From Ruminococcus sp. (GTDB taxonomy: Bacteria > Bacillota > Clostridia > Oscillospirales > Ruminococcaceae), in the NCBI GenBank assembly GCA_031262835.1, contig JAISGY010000050.1:1-60197 (forward strand): 60,197 bases of DNA, written 5' to 3'. Positions 1 to 8,369 of this stretch are shown here, one piece after another. Under the pieces are notes generated by a model. That model was not told the origin of the DNA, did no database searches, and was given only the letters and a program-made list of their open reading frames with translations. The position numbers were made by a program, and so were the translations under genes. How positions within the stretch are numbered: position 1 is the stretch's first letter; each line of letters begins with the position of its first letter.

Positions 1-367
1 AAAGCACTTCGGGAGCGAGTGAGAGAATCTTTGTGTATTCTCTTTCGCGGAGTTCCCTTGCCACAGGGCCGAAGATGCGCGTTCCGCGCGGGTTTTTGTC
101 TTCCTTAATAATAACTGCCGCGTTTTCATCAAAACGAATGTACGTCCCGTCTTCACGGCGTAAGCCCTTTGCCGAACGAACAATAACCGCCTTAACTACA
201 TCGCCTTTTTTGACAACGCCGCCCGGCGTTGCTTTTTTCACCGAACACACTACCACGTCGCCGATATTTGCATATCTTCTGCGCGTACCGCCCAATACTC
301 TGATGCACATTAATTCCTTAGCACCGGTATTGTCGGCAACTTTTAGGTAGGTTTGCATTTGAATCAT
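1..367 (-). CDS. rplN: 50S ribosomal protein L14, stop codon cut by window edge
   Basis: This is ribosomal protein L14, which sits at the subunit interface and binds 23S rRNA. The reading frame begins [19 protein letters not shown] and closes with the family ending [10 protein letters not shown]. All 122 expected residues are visible and only the stop codon is missing, because base 1 is its first nucleotide. The ATG at 367 follows GGAGTG. It is the last visible member of the minus-strand S10/spc ribosomal cluster, and 137 bp separate it from rpsQ. Identification by sequence memory is very secure. Confidence 0.97.
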   Translation of the reverse strand, partial: MIQMQTYLKVADNTGAKELMCIRVLGGTRRRYANIGDVVVCSVKKATPGGVVKKGDVVKAVIVRSAKGLRREDGTYIRFDENAAVIIKEDKNPRGTRIFGPVARELREREYTKILSLAPEVL

Positions 368-454
368 AAATGCACACTCCTATTACGGCAATGTCCTCCG
401 CGCATCAACCCGACACGCGGAAAAACAGCCAAACTTTAGTTGCTCATTTTCGGG

Positions 455-473
455 ATTTTTGCTTCGCAAAAAT
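455..473. other. Small perfect hairpin between rpsQ and rplN
   Basis: Eight base pairs (ATTTTTGC and GCAAAAAT) flank a 3-nt loop in the 137-bp gap between rpsQ and rplN, which is the longest gap in this ribosomal block. It has no clear T-run, so it is more likely a processing or attenuation element than a full terminator. Confidence 0.4.
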
Positions 474-504
474 TCCAAAAATCTTAGTCCCGCCGGGTCA
501 CCGG

Positions 505-759
505 CTACTTAGCTCTTTCAAGCACTTCTACCACGCGCCATCTTTTGTCTTTTGAAAGCGGACGGGTTTCCATGATTTTAACGCGGTCGCCTGTATGGCA
601 TTCGTTGGTTTCATCATGCGCCTTGAGGCGGATAGTTTTCTTGATAATTTTCTTGTAGAGGGGGTGAGCGACGTTGTCTTCGATAGCTACTACAACCGTT
701 TTGTCCATCTTGTCGGAAACAACCTTGCCGACTCTGGTTTTACGCAGGTTACGATCCAT
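505..759 (-). CDS. rpsQ: 30S ribosomal protein S17
   Basis: Primary 16S rRNA-binding protein of the small subunit. The 84-residue product contains the family hallmarks [19 protein letters not shown] near the N-terminus and the central [15 protein letters not shown] stretch, and has normal bacterial length. It starts 3 bp after the rpmC stop, so translation is probably coupled to rpmC, as in the standard rplP-rpmC-rpsQ order. Nothing unusual is seen. Confidence 0.97.
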   Translation of the reverse strand: MDRNLRKTRVGKVVSDKMDKTVVVAIEDNVAHPLYKKIIKKTIRLKAHDETNECHTGDRVKIMETRPLSKDKRWRVVEVLERAK

Positions 760-762
760 GGC

Positions 763-966
763 TTACACACCCTCCTTTTTTAATTCGCGTTCTCTTATAA
801 TAGTTTTAACACGTGCAATGTCCTTCTTGACACTCGAGAGCCTCTTGGGGTTTTCGAGCTGGTTCACGGCGTGTTGAAAACGGAGTGCGAAGAGTTCTTT
901 TTTGAGGTCGAGGAGCTTGTTACCGAGTTCAAGATCGGTAAGGTCTCTTACTTCAACTATTTTCAC
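763..966 (-). CDS. rpmC: 50S ribosomal protein L29
   Basis: L29 is a small helical protein at the polypeptide exit of the large subunit. The 67-residue product has the typical start ([18 protein letters not shown]), the conserved ELFALRFQ segment and the basic second helix [16 protein letters not shown]. Its ATG overlaps the rplP stop by 4 bp (ATGA), so the two genes are translationally coupled. Length and position are standard. Confidence 0.97.
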   Translation of the reverse strand: MKIVEVRDLTDLELGNKLLDLKKELFALRFQHAVNQLENPKRLSSVKKDIARVKTIIRERELKKEGV

Positions 967-1442
967 TTATCGCTCCCCTCCTTTTTTGCGGAAGTCCCGG
1001 AGGTAGCTTGTGCAGCAGCCGCAATGGCGTCTGTTTCGGCTTTTGTGATAAATTTTGTCTTAATCGGGAGCTTGTGACCGGCAAGGCGCATAGCTTCTCT
1101 TGCAACCTCTTCGGGAACGCCCGCGATTTCAAACATAACTCTGCCGGGCTTAACGACAGCTACCCAGTATTCGGGAGAACCTTTACCGGAACCCATTCGA
1201 GTCTCGGCAGGTTTTTGAGTAATGGGCTTGTCGGGGAAAATCTTTATCCAAACTTGACCGCCGCGCTTGATGTAACGCGTCATAGCGATACGGGCAGCTT
1301 CGATTTGGTTTGAGGTAATCCAAGAAGGCTCTGTTGCAACAAGCCCGAACTCGCCGCTCGATACTCTGTTGCCGCGTGTTGCCTTGCCTGTCATGCGTCC
1401 GCGCTGTTGTCTGCGGTATTTAACTCTCTTCGGAAGAAGCAT
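963..1442 (-). CDS. rplP: 50S ribosomal protein L16 with a C-terminal tail
   Basis: L16 helps position aminoacyl-tRNA in the large subunit. The start [19 protein letters not shown] and the segment [18 protein letters not shown] are diagnostic. The core ends near residue 140 at [11 protein letters not shown]. About 20 further residues rich in Ala, Ser and Thr give 159 residues, longer than the usual 137-145. The ATG overlaps the last base of the rpsC stop. The tail resembles, in a weaker form, the low-complexity tail on the neighbouring S3 protein. Confidence 0.96.
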   Translation of the reverse strand: MLLPKRVKYRRQQRGRMTGKATRGNRVSSGEFGLVATEPSWITSNQIEAARIAMTRYIKRGGQVWIKIFPDKPITQKPAETRMGSGKGSPEYWVAVVKPGRVMFEIAGVPEEVAREAMRLAGHKLPIKTKFITKAETDAIAAAAQATSGTSAKKEGSDK

Positions 1443-2422
1443 TATGCATTACCTCCTTCTGTAGGAGTAGCCGGGGTTGCCGGAGCCGTGGGTGCTGAAG
1501 CACCCGGAGCAGCAGGTCTCGGAGCCTGCGGACGGGAATTGTAAGGACGATTGCCCCCATTGCCGCCTTGACCGCCGGGAGCTCTGTTGAAGCCGCCCTG
1601 ACCGCCTTGCGCACGGTTGAATCCGCCGCCTTGACCGCCTCTGTTGAATCCGCCTTGTCCACCCTGTCCGTCGGTTCTGCCGAAGGTGCGGCGGTTGCCG
1701 CCTCGCTCATTCCTGTCACCGCGGTCGGAGCGTTCTCTCTTGGGACGGTTAGTCATTTCTTGGAGCGCGCGAAGACGCTCTGCACTCATGTCGCCCTTTA
1801 AGACTTCGCCTTTGTAAATCCAAACTTTAACGCCGATTTTGCCGTAGCCTGTCATAGCTTCAGCGAAACCGTAGTCAATGTCGGCTCTGATTGTCTGTAG
1901 GGGGATTGTTCCTTCGTGGTAGCTCTCCGCACGTGCAATTTCAGCACCGCCGAGACGTCCGGAAACGCGGGTTTTGATACCCTTGGCACCGAGCTTCATT
2001 GAACGCCCGATAGCCTGCTTCATAGCTCTTCTGAAGGAAATGCGGTTTTCAAGCTGTGCGGCAATGTTCTCCGCAACGAGTTGCGCATTCATGTCGGGGG
2101 ATTTTACCTCAACGATGTTAAGAGCAACCGACTTGCCTGTCATCTTTTCAACTGCCTGACGAAGGCGCGCAATGTTGTCGCCCTTCTGCCCTACAACCAT
2201 ACCGGGCTTAGCCGCCCAGATGTTGAGCTTGATTTTATCGCCCATACGTTCGATTTCAATCTTGGGGCAGCCTGCCTTGTAAAGTTGCTTTTTAAGGTAT
2301 TCGCGGATGTTGTAGTCAGAAACGAGGGTGTCGCCGAAGGTCTGCTTGTTGGCATACCAGCGGGAGTCCCAGTCTTTGATGATACCGACACGAAGACCGT
2401 GCGGGTTAATTTTTTGACCCAA
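1442..2422 (-). CDS. rpsC: 30S ribosomal protein S3 with long Gly/Arg/Asn/Gln-rich tail
   Basis: S3 forms part of the mRNA entry channel. Residues 1-215 are normal: the [14 protein letters not shown] start, the KH-type loop [11 protein letters not shown] near residue 75, and the C-terminal domain ending at [16 protein letters not shown]. Beyond about residue 225 the protein continues for roughly 100 residues of low-complexity sequence with repeated GGQGG, GGFNR and RGG-like units and a Pro/Ala/Thr-rich end. Bacterial S3 is usually 210-240 residues, so 326 is exceptional. The tail is open throughout and has no frameshift, so it is probably translated. Confidence 0.95.
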   Translation of the reverse strand: MGQKINPHGLRVGIIKDWDSRWYANKQTFGDTLVSDYNIREYLKKQLYKAGCPKIEIERMGDKIKLNIWAAKPGMVVGQKGDNIARLRQAVEKMTGKSVALNIVEVKSPDMNAQLVAENIAAQLENRISFRRAMKQAIGRSMKLGAKGIKTRVSGRLGGAEIARAESYHEGTIPLQTIRADIDYGFAEAMTGYGKIGVKVWIYKGEVLKGDMSAERLRALQEMTNRPKRERSDRGDRNERGGNRRTFGRTDGQGGQGGFNRGGQGGGFNRAQGGQGGFNRAPGGQGGNGGNRPYNSRPQAPRPAAPGASAPTAPATPATPTEGGNA

Positions 2423-2437
2423 TTTAGTACGCCTCCT

Positions 2438-2776
2438 TTATTCTTCGATTTCCTGTACAACCATGGTGATGTGTGATGTGCGCTTGAAGATGCGGAACGC
2501 CCTGCCCTGTGCGCGGGGCATAATGCGCTTGAGAATAGGACCGGGGGAAACGAAGCAGGTCCCTACGATGAGGTTTTGCCTGTCCATACCGAAGTTATTC
2601 TCAGCGTTCGCCACTGCCGAATTAAGCAGTTTAAGAAGCGGTTCTGTCGCCGCTTTCGGCGTTGCCCGAAGTATTGCGAGAGCGTGTTCGGTCTTCTTGC
2701 CCCTGATGAGATCAAGTACAATCTGAACCTTCCTCGGCGCAATCCGGGCATTTCTTAAAATTGCCTTTGCTTCCAT
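2438..2776 (-). CDS. rplV: 50S ribosomal protein L22
   Basis: L22 lines the nascent-peptide exit tunnel. I place the start at the ATG at 2776, giving [20 protein letters not shown], because it follows AGGAGA by 8 nt and matches the family start. An upstream in-frame ATG would add 16 unrelated residues. The product of 112 residues has the conserved end [20 protein letters not shown] followed by TSHITMVV. Its neighbours rpsS and rpsC are in standard order. Confidence 0.96.
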   Translation of the reverse strand: MEAKAILRNARIAPRKVQIVLDLIRGKKTEHALAILRATPKAATEPLLKLLNSAVANAENNFGMDRQNLIVGTCFVSPGPILKRIMPRAQGRAFRIFKRTSHITMVVQEIEE

Positions 2777-2850
2777 ATTATTTTCTCCTGTATGACAACG
2801 CAACCGTGTGTACCCTATAGGCATTTTACACGACAGCCCGCTGCCACAAG

Positions 2851-3135
2851 TTATTTCTTACCGTTGTTGCTGACTTTACTGCCCGCGTGACCTTTAAAGG
2901 TACGAGTGGGGGAGAACTCGCCGAGTTTGTGACCTACCATATCTTCGGTGATGTAAACGGGGACGTGTTTGCGCCCGTCATGAACCGCGAAGGTGTGACC
3001 TACGAATTCGGGGAAGATGGTGCTTGCCCTGCTCCAAGTCTTGAGGACTTTCTTTTCGCGCTTCTCGTTGAGTTCAACAACGCGCTTGAGGAGGACTTCT
3101 TCGACGAAAGGACCCTTTTTAATACTTCTTGACAA
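2851..3135 (-). CDS. rpsS: 30S ribosomal protein S19, TTG start
   Basis: S19 binds the head of the small subunit. The frame is open farther upstream, but homologues begin M-SRS-[IL]-KKGPFV. Here that position is a TTG codon at 3135, preceded by GGAG at 8 nt, so I take TTG as the start (94 residues). Conserved motifs [19 protein letters not shown] and [19 protein letters not shown] are present. The use of TTG for a highly expressed ribosomal gene is noteworthy, and dnaA in this window also uses TTG. Confidence 0.95.
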   Translation of the reverse strand: MSRSIKKGPFVEEVLLKRVVELNEKREKKVLKTWSRASTIFPEFVGHTFAVHDGRKHVPVYITEDMVGHKLGEFSPTRTFKGHAGSKVSNNGKK

Positions 3136-3213
3136 CTGATTCACTCCATTCGTACACACGATGGGGACTTTCGCCCCCACAGTGCGTTGTTCCCCATTTT
3201 TCGGGGCGATTAA

Positions 3214-4047
3214 TTATTTCTTGCCTCTGCGTTTAACAATAAACTTGTCGGAAGGCTTGTGGTTTTTTCTCGTCTTAAGACCGAGAGCCGGTTTACCCCA
3301 AGGTGTAACAGGACCGGGACGCCCGACGGGTGATTTACCCTCACCGCCGCCGTGCGGGTGGTCGTTGGGGTTCATAACGGAGCCGCGGACTGTGGGGCGT
3401 ATACCCATGTGACGTGTGCGCCCAGCCTTGCCGAGGTTAACGTTTTCGTGGTCGATGTTAGAAACTTGCCCGATTGTAGCGATACAAAGAAGCGATATTC
3501 TTCTCATCTCACCCGAAGGCAGTCTGATAAGAGCGTAACCGTTCTCCTTGCCCATAAGCTGCGCCATGTTGCCGGCAGACCTTACGAGTTGCGCGCCCTT
3601 ACCGGGATAGAGTTCAACATTGTGGATAATTGTACCTGTGGGGAGGTCGCCGAGGGGCATTGCGTTGCCGGGCTTGATGTCCGCGTCGGAACCGGAGCGA
3701 ACAACGTCGCCGACTTTGAGACCATGCGGAGCGATAATATAACGCTTCTCACTGTCCTCATACTCAATAAGCGCAATAAACGCAGAGCGATTCGGGTCAT
3801 ACTCGAGTGTCCTAACCGTCCCGTTCATACCAACCTTATCGCGCTTGAAGTCGATAATGCGGTACTTGCGGCGGTTTCCGCCTCCCTTGTGGCGAACGGT
3901 GATACGCCCGTAGGAGTTACGCCCGGAGGTCTTCTTAAGCGGCGCAAGTAAGCTCTTTTCGGGTTCGACTTTTGAAAGCACCGAGTAGTCGGTAACGGTC
4001 ATCTGACGGCGCGAGGGCGTTGTCGGTTTGTAACTTTTTATAGCCAT
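3214..4047 (-). CDS. rplB: 50S ribosomal protein L2
   Basis: L2 is a primary 23S rRNA-binding protein required for subunit joining and peptidyl transfer. The product is 277 residues, the usual length. It starts [17 protein letters not shown] and carries the conserved C-terminal signature [19 protein letters not shown] and [17 protein letters not shown], including the histidine-rich loop. It lies between rplW and rpsS in standard order and has no visible oddities. Confidence 0.97.
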   Translation of the reverse strand: MAIKSYKPTTPSRRQMTVTDYSVLSKVEPEKSLLAPLKKTSGRNSYGRITVRHKGGGNRRKYRIIDFKRDKVGMNGTVRTLEYDPNRSAFIALIEYEDSEKRYIIAPHGLKVGDVVRSGSDADIKPGNAMPLGDLPTGTIIHNVELYPGKGAQLVRSAGNMAQLMGKENGYALIRLPSGEMRRISLLCIATIGQVSNIDHENVNLGKAGRTRHMGIRPTVRGSVMNPNDHPHGGGEGKSPVGRPGPVTPWGKPALGLKTRKNHKPSDKFIVKRRGKK

Positions 4048-4061
4048 TCTAATCCCTCCCC

Positions 4062-4352
4062 TTACATCATGCCGTCGAAGAATTCAATTGTCTTAGAACC
4101 TTCTTTGAGCGTAACAATAGCTTTTTTGTAAGCGGGGGTAAAGCCGGAGTGGATACCCATGCGCTTTTTTCTGCCGTCGCAGTTCATGGTGTTAACGGAA
4201 GCAACCTGAACACCGAAAACCTCTTCGACAGCCTTTTTGATTTCGATTTTATTAACACCCTTTGCAACTTTAAAGGTGTATTTCCCGAGCTGCAGCAGAT
4301 CCATGCTGCGCTCAGTAATTACCGGTTTAAGGATAATTTCATGTGCGAGCAT
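4062..4352 (-). CDS. rplW: 50S ribosomal protein L23
   Basis: L23 sits at the peptide exit and is the docking site for trigger factor and SRP. The 96-residue product contains [30 protein letters not shown] and [19 protein letters not shown], all typical. The ATG shares one base with the rplD stop (TAATG), so translation is coupled to rplD. Confidence 0.97.
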   Translation of the reverse strand: MLAHEIILKPVITERSMDLLQLGKYTFKVAKGVNKIEIKKAVEEVFGVQVASVNTMNCDGRKKRMGIHSGFTPAYKKAIVTLKEGSKTIEFFDGMM

Positions 4353-4978
4353 TATCTGTACACCTCCGAGATTTTCTCTGCTGCCGATTTCTCGACAAGC
4401 AGATAGTCATATTTTAATATGTCGTGAACATTTATTGTGTTAACAAGAGCGGACTGTGTTCCGGGAATGTTCGACAGGCTCTTTATAACGAAGGAGTTAA
4501 CCTCCGGCATAACAACCATTGCCTTTTTCCCTGCTAAGCCCAACGCGGAAAGCATTGAAACCATAGTCTTGGTCTTGTATTCGGTCATCGTCAGCCCGTC
4601 AATAACCATCATCTGCCCCGCGGCAACCTTTACCGACAACGCCGATTTCATAGCGAGCCTCTTAAGCTTGCGGTTAACGGAGAACCGATACGAACGCGGC
4701 TTGGGACCTAAGGCAACGCCGCCGTGTGTCCATTGGGGAGACCTTGTCGAGCCCTGTCTTGCGTGACCTGTGCCCTTTTGTTTCCAAGGCTTCTTGCCGC
4801 CGCCGGAAACTTCGGTGCGTGTTAACGTGGATTGCGTACCCTGCCGTCTGTTAGCAAGATAGTTGACAACCATGGTGTGCATAGCGGATTCGCTTGGGGT
4901 TATGCCGAAAATATCGTCTGTAAGTGTCATAACGGAAAGTTCTTTTCCTGACATATCGTAAACTTTAACATCTGCCAT
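4352..4978 (-). CDS. rplD: 50S ribosomal protein L4
   Basis: L4 binds 23S rRNA, reaches into the exit tunnel, and in some bacteria also represses the S10 operon. The 208-residue product has the extended loop with GGGKKPWKQKGTGHARQGS and the WTHGGVALGPKPRSY segment that mark the family. It lies 15 bp after rplC and overlaps rplW by one base. Autogenous control through the S10 leader is not shown by the sequence. Confidence 0.97.
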   Translation of the reverse strand: MADVKVYDMSGKELSVMTLTDDIFGITPSESAMHTMVVNYLANRRQGTQSTLTRTEVSGGGKKPWKQKGTGHARQGSTRSPQWTHGGVALGPKPRSYRFSVNRKLKRLAMKSALSVKVAAGQMMVIDGLTMTEYKTKTMVSMLSALGLAGKKAMVVMPEVNSFVIKSLSNIPGTQSALVNTINVHDILKYDYLLVEKSAAEKISEVYR

Positions 4979-4993
4979 TCTGTAAAACCCTCC

Positions 4994-5623
4994 TTATGAT
5001 TTCTTAACGGCAGAAACTACTGTAACGTAGCCGCCGTTAGGTCCGGGTATTGCACCCTTTATCGCCAACAGATTATTCTCCGCGTCAACCTTAACGATTT
5101 CAAGGTTCTGAATGGTAACGGTCTTCGCGCCCATGTGCCCGGGAAGCTTCTTGCCCTTGTAGATACGCGAAGGCGAGGAGTTCGCACCCATCGAGCCTGC
5201 GTGACGCCCAACAGGACCGGAACCGTGAGTTTCTTTTAAGCGAGAGTGGTGGTTCTTCTTAATTGTACCCGCGAAGCCTTTACCTTTTGAGGTGCCGGAA
5301 ATGTCAACAATGTCCCCGACAGCGAATGTGTCCGCCGCAAAGATTGTCCCAACTTCCGCTTCACCCTCAAGTTTGAATTCGCGAAGCACCCGCTTCGGAG
5401 CAACGCCAGCCTTGTCAAAATGTCCCTTGCGGGGCTTGTTGACAAGTTTCTCACGAATGTCGCCGAAACCTAACTGAACGCTCTCGTAGCCGTCATTTTC
5501 AAGCGTCTTCTTCTGAACAACGGGGCAAGGACCCGCTTCGATAACGCTTACGGGGATAACTTTGCCGCTTTCGTCGAAAATCTGTGTCATGCCGATTTTC
5601 TTGCCGATTAAAGCTTTGGTCAT
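4994..5623 (-). CDS. rplC: 50S ribosomal protein L3
   Basis: L3 reaches the peptidyl-transferase region from the subunit surface. The start is the ATG at 5623 ([20 protein letters not shown]), preceded by GGAGG at 8 nt. A farther in-frame ATG at 5680 would add 19 residues unlike the family. The 209-residue product contains [18 protein letters not shown] and [20 protein letters not shown], the conserved centre, and [15 protein letters not shown]. It follows rpsJ after about 80 bp. Confidence 0.97.
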   Translation of the reverse strand: MTKALIGKKIGMTQIFDESGKVIPVSVIEAGPCPVVQKKTLENDGYESVQLGFGDIREKLVNKPRKGHFDKAGVAPKRVLREFKLEGEAEVGTIFAADTFAVGDIVDISGTSKGKGFAGTIKKNHHSRLKETHGSGPVGRHAGSMGANSSPSRIYKGKKLPGHMGAKTVTIQNLEIVKVDAENNLLAIKGAIPGPNGGYVTVVSAVKKS

Positions 5624-5703
5624 ACTATAACCTCCATAGTTATTGGTCGGTCGCCCGACATAACCCATTAGGCTTAACATCTTTCGGAATTAGTGTAACT
5701 GCG

Positions 5704-6018
5704 TTACTTCAATTCCATCACGATGTCGACGCCTGCCGGAAGTTCTAAGCTCTGCAAGGTTTCAGTTGTTTTTGCAGAGGGTCTTAAAACATCAATGAGC
5801 CGCTTGTGAGTACGAAGTTCAAACTGTTCGCGGCTGTCCTTGTATTTGTGGACAGCGCGAAGGATAGTGATGACTTCCTTTCGCGTGGGAAGGGGGATAG
5901 GACCGGAGACCTGCGCGCCGGAGCGTTTTACCGCTTCAACGATTTTAGCAGTCGCCGCATCAACAACGGCGTGGTCGTAACCCTTAACGCGGATGCGCAT
6001 TTTTTCGTGTACTGCCAT
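5704..6018 (-). CDS. rpsJ: 30S ribosomal protein S10, first gene of the operon
   Basis: S10 is a small-subunit protein and, as NusE, also a transcription antitermination factor. The 104-residue product contains [33 protein letters not shown] and [16 protein letters not shown], which are decisive. It is the promoter-proximal gene of the minus-strand cluster. A strong promoter candidate lies at 6186-6214, followed by an untranslated leader of about 160 nt that holds an inverted repeat. Confidence 0.97.
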   Translation of the reverse strand: MAVHEKMRIRVKGYDHAVVDAATAKIVEAVKRSGAQVSGPIPLPTRKEVITILRAVHKYKDSREQFELRTHKRLIDVLRPSAKTTETLQSLELPAGVDIVMELK

Positions 6019-6092
6019 ATAAAAATTCCTTTCGCCGAGCTCAAAGGCTCAACATACTCCTTACAAGTTCCCAAACCAGAAAACAGAGCACA

Positions 6093-6128
6093 GATTACAG
6101 AGTACAGATTTATCTGTATTCTGTAGTC
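6093..6128 (-). repeat. Inverted repeat in the S10 leader
   Basis: A 14-bp arm at 6096-6109 pairs with 6112-6125 with a single mismatch around a 2-nt loop, and weaker pairing extends outward. In the S10 mRNA this makes a hairpin between promoter and rpsJ. It is composed of the ACAG(A/T)xTACAG word family that also forms hairpins and tandem repeats near the tRNAs at 10.7-11.1 kb. Confidence 0.55.
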
Positions 6129-6185
6129 TCGCTTCTCGCCTCTGTGTTGCCATCTTGTAAATCTACGCAATTTGACGCATTATCT

Positions 6186-6214
6186 ATTTTAGCACAGAAT
6201 AGAATTAATTGCAA
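6186..6214 (-). promoter_or_regulatory. S10 operon promoter
   Basis: Read on the minus strand, TTGCAA (6209-6214) is followed after exactly 17 bp by TAAAAT (6186-6191). It lies about 170 bp upstream of the rpsJ start and is the only well-formed sigma-A-like promoter in the gap in this direction. Confidence 0.7.
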
Positions 6215-6387
6215 GAAGGTTGTATAGAGAAATTTTAACCATTTTTGAAGAATAATTTGTGCAACTTGAACAAACACTACACTTGTCCATAATAAATTCA
6301 TATTTTTTTTACACAATATCGTTTTTTTATAGTCTAATCATATGTAAACTATAATTAAAAAGCTTATAAATATAAAGGAGAATATAA

Positions 6388-6615
6388 ATGGAAACGATTG
6401 ATAAAGTTCGGAGCATACTTTCAGAGCGTCTCGACGCGTCGCCGGAGGAGATACATGAGGGAACGTCGGTGCAGGACGACCTCGGCGCAGACTCCCTTGA
6501 CATAGTAGACATTATAATGGACATCGAAGAGCAGTTCGACATGGAAGTCCCCGAAGAGGATATCCCCGGGCTTAAGACCGTCGAGGACATCGTTAAGTAC
6601 ATTGATAAGAAATAA
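6388..6615 (+). CDS. acpP: Acyl carrier protein
   Basis: Acyl carrier protein shuttles growing fatty acids on a phosphopantetheine arm during lipid synthesis in the cytoplasm. The 75-residue acidic helical product carries the attachment motif GADSLDIVDI, with Ser at about residue 36, and the helix MDIEEQFDMEVPEEDIP. Its size is typical. The ATG follows AAAGGAG by 7 nt. It is transcribed alone, divergent from the S10 operon and convergent with the spoIVB unit, and a hairpin follows directly. No fatty acid synthesis genes lie beside it. Confidence 0.96.
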   Translation: METIDKVRSILSERLDASPEEIHEGTSVQDDLGADSLDIVDIIMDIEEQFDMEVPEEDIPGLKTVEDIVKYIDKK

Positions 6616-6619
6616 AATT

Positions 6620-6644
6620 ATCGGGCAGTTAAGAGCTGCCCGAT
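6620..6644. terminator. Hairpin after acpP, probably a shared terminator
   Basis: ATCGGGCAG and CTGCCCGAT form a 9-bp stem around a 7-nt loop, just after the acpP stop and just before the convergent 23-codon gene. The T-run is weak on both strands, so efficiency is uncertain. Confidence 0.6.
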
Positions 6645-6649
6645 ACTTA

Positions 6650-6721
6650 TTATAAATACTTCTTAACAAGCTGTATAGCCGCTTTACGTAAAGTTTTCTT
6701 AAGCCTTCTTGTCATTTTCAT
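6650..6721 (-). CDS. Small cationic peptide, 23 residues, downstream of spoIVB
   Basis: A short frame starts with ATG at 6721, 10 nt after AAAGGAG, and encodes a 23-residue peptide starting MKMTRRLKKTLRK and ending LVKKYL before TAA. It has nine Lys or Arg and no acidic residue, and would form a basic amphipathic helix. It starts about 20 bp after the spoIVB stop in the same direction and ends at the hairpin, so the layout is that of a real last gene in an operon. I do not recognise a family. It could be an antimicrobial-like or membrane-active peptide, or a chance frame with a good ribosome-binding site. Confidence 0.5.
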   Translation of the reverse strand: MKMTRRLKKTLRKAAIQLVKKYL

Positions 6722-6742
6722 AGTATTTTTACTCCTTTATTT

Positions 6743-7957
6743 TTAAGCTGCAAGACTTGTCGTACTCGCTGAAAGCGACGTACTGTACATCGTATCCGCA
6801 AAGATTGCGTAACCCTTCTCGGGGTTGTTAACGAAAACGTGAGTTATCGCCCCGACGAGCTTGCCGCCTTGTATAATCGGCGAGCCGCTCATGCCTTGAA
6901 CAATCCCGCCCGTTAGGGTTAAAAGCCTCTCGTCGGTTACTGTTATAACCATGTCTTTCCCGACGCCGGTTTTATCGGAAATCTTTTTTATATCTACCGA
7001 AAAGCTCTGCGGCGTGTCACCGTCAATTGTCGTAAGGATATACGCCGCGCCCTCCTCAATCTGTCCTCTTGTACCGAGGGGAATTGCCTCACTGCCTATT
7101 ATGCTTTGATTTGCCTCACCATATACCCCCGAGATGTCGTTTACCAAAAGTTTACCTATCTCGTCAGCCGCGAAAAATTCGCCGGTGAGTTCGCCCGGGT
7201 AACCGATTCTGCCCCTTACAATCCCGTTTACTTCAACCTTAACAGCCTCGCCGGAATAAAGCGGCATGACAGAACCTGTCGCAGCGTCACAGACCGGGTG
7301 CCCAAGCCCCGCGAAACTCTTAGCAGCAGGGTTATAAAAGGTCAAAGTCCCGATTCCGGCGGAAGAATCCTTTACCCAAAGCCCGATTTTATAACCGCCG
7401 CCTTTTGACAGGGCAGGAACAACAACTTCGCTCTTTTCTTGGTCCTTGCGGGTAAAACTAACCTTAACAGGCTTGCCTTCCCGGGTTTTTGTTAAAATAT
7501 CACTGTTTGAAAGAACCCGCTCGCCGTCGATTTTTGTAATAATATCACCGGCGCGGATTCCCGCGTCCTTTGCGGGCGAAACAAAACCGCTTTCAGACTC
7601 GAACCCGTTAACATCGGTAACAACAGCCCCGTCGGAGAGCATCTTAATCCCGAACGGCGCGCCCGACGGAATAAGCATCGGCGCGCCTATGTCGAAAACT
7701 GTAACAGTTTTAACCGGGAAAAGGCCGAAAAGAATAAGCTCCCCGCCCGAAATGCTTTCCCCAGCCATAACAGGGGACGAACCGCCCCGCGCTTTAAAAC
7801 TGATATATTCGGGGAGCGGACCGACAGCCGCGTCCCTTGTGACAAAGTATGAATCGGGGAGCGACAGGCTGTAGTAGCATATAAGCCCCGCGAGTGCAAG
7901 TATGAATACATTTATAATACCGAGCAAAGTCTTAATCCCGCGCTTTAATATTCCCAT
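6743..7957 (-). CDS. spoIVB: SpoIVB sporulation serine peptidase (S55)
   Basis: SpoIVB is secreted from the forespore and triggers pro-sigma-K processing in the mother cell. The 404-residue product has one N-terminal membrane segment (about residues 8-30), a PDZ domain around 110-170 (AKDAGIRAGDIITKIDG), and the S55 peptidase domain. The catalytic candidates are His220 in FAGLGHPV and Ser357 in GIVQGMSGSP, followed by VGAITHVFVNNPEKGYAIF, a strong family signature. It stands alone rather than beside recN or spo0A, which is its common neighbourhood. A 23-residue peptide gene follows. Confidence 0.95.
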   Translation of the reverse strand: MGILKRGIKTLLGIINVFILALAGLICYYSLSLPDSYFVTRDAAVGPLPEYISFKARGGSSPVMAGESISGGELILFGLFPVKTVTVFDIGAPMLIPSGAPFGIKMLSDGAVVTDVNGFESESGFVSPAKDAGIRAGDIITKIDGERVLSNSDILTKTREGKPVKVSFTRKDQEKSEVVVPALSKGGGYKIGLWVKDSSAGIGTLTFYNPAAKSFAGLGHPVCDAATGSVMPLYSGEAVKVEVNGIVRGRIGYPGELTGEFFAADEIGKLLVNDISGVYGEANQSIIGSEAIPLGTRGQIEEGAAYILTTIDGDTPQSFSVDIKKISDKTGVGKDMVITVTDERLLTLTGGIVQGMSGSPIIQGGKLVGAITHVFVNNPEKGYAIFADTMYSTSLSASTTSLAA

Positions 7958-7991
7958 TATCTGCCCTCTGATTTAATATTTTTATTATTCT

Positions 7992-8231
7992 TTACAGTTT
8001 ATCGGCGTTTATAAACTCGACAAATATTTCAAAGGATTTTTTAACCTTAAAAGGGATTTTAAGCGGCAATTTTCCCTCTTTATCAAGAAAGTACCCGACA
8101 GCGAGCGATTTCGGAGGCGGATCGTATGAAAGGCGCAGTTCCGCCCTGCTTATCTTAACTCCGTTTGCAGCTATAATCCGCCCGATTGTAACCCCGTCGG
8201 ATTTGTTAATTATGGTAACTGTGTAAATCAT
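7992..8231 (-). CDS. Hypothetical protein, 79 residues
   Basis: The frame could start at GTG 8240, but ATG 8231 has AGGTG at 6 nt and is preferred. The product begins MIYTVTIINKSDGVTIGRII and is rich in beta-forming residues, with a proline turn (YDPPPKSLAVGYF) and no membrane segment or Cys. It is divergent from the dehydratase-like gene at 8370 and lies 35 bp upstream of spoIVB in the same direction, so it may be co-transcribed. I do not recognise the family. Confidence 0.6.
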   Translation of the reverse strand: MIYTVTIINKSDGVTIGRIIAANGVKISRAELRLSYDPPPKSLAVGYFLDKEGKLPLKIPFKVKKSFEIFVEFINADKL

Positions 8232-8310
8232 TTCTTTCACCTCTTATTATAATATATGGTAAACGCAAATTAAGGTGAATTTTGTCGAAAGGATAAGAAA
8301 AAAATATTAC

Positions 8311-8339
8311 TTGCAATTTTTATCGCATTGTGTTATAAT
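8311..8339 (+). promoter_or_regulatory. Promoter of the dehydratase-like gene
   Basis: TTGCAA (8311-8316) and a perfect TATAAT (8334-8339) are 17 bp apart. The box ends 30 bp before the ATG at 8370, giving a short leader. Confidence 0.75.
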
Positions 8340-8369
8340 ATTATTGAATACACACCGAAAAGGATAATT

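Larger units (their letters stand above)
6019..6387. other. Gene-free divergent region between rpsJ and acpP
   Basis: These 369 bp hold no convincing coding frame. The left third carries the S10 leader with an inverted repeat (6093-6128) built from the same CAGAGTACAG/CTGTATT words found around the tRNA genes. The centre holds the S10 promoter (6186-6214). The right end is very AT-rich and holds a TATAAT box (6350-6355) and an AAGGAG site for acpP. Confidence 0.6.

Noticed and set aside
2081-2476. Plus-strand open frame opposite rpsC and rplV, and similar long frames opposite other ribosomal genes
   Set aside because: They are shadows of high-codon-bias genes, with no ribosome-binding site or family match.
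6350-6355. Well-formed acpP promoter
   Set aside because: TATAAT is present, but no acceptable -35 box lies 16-18 bp upstream, so I did not list it as a separate promoter.
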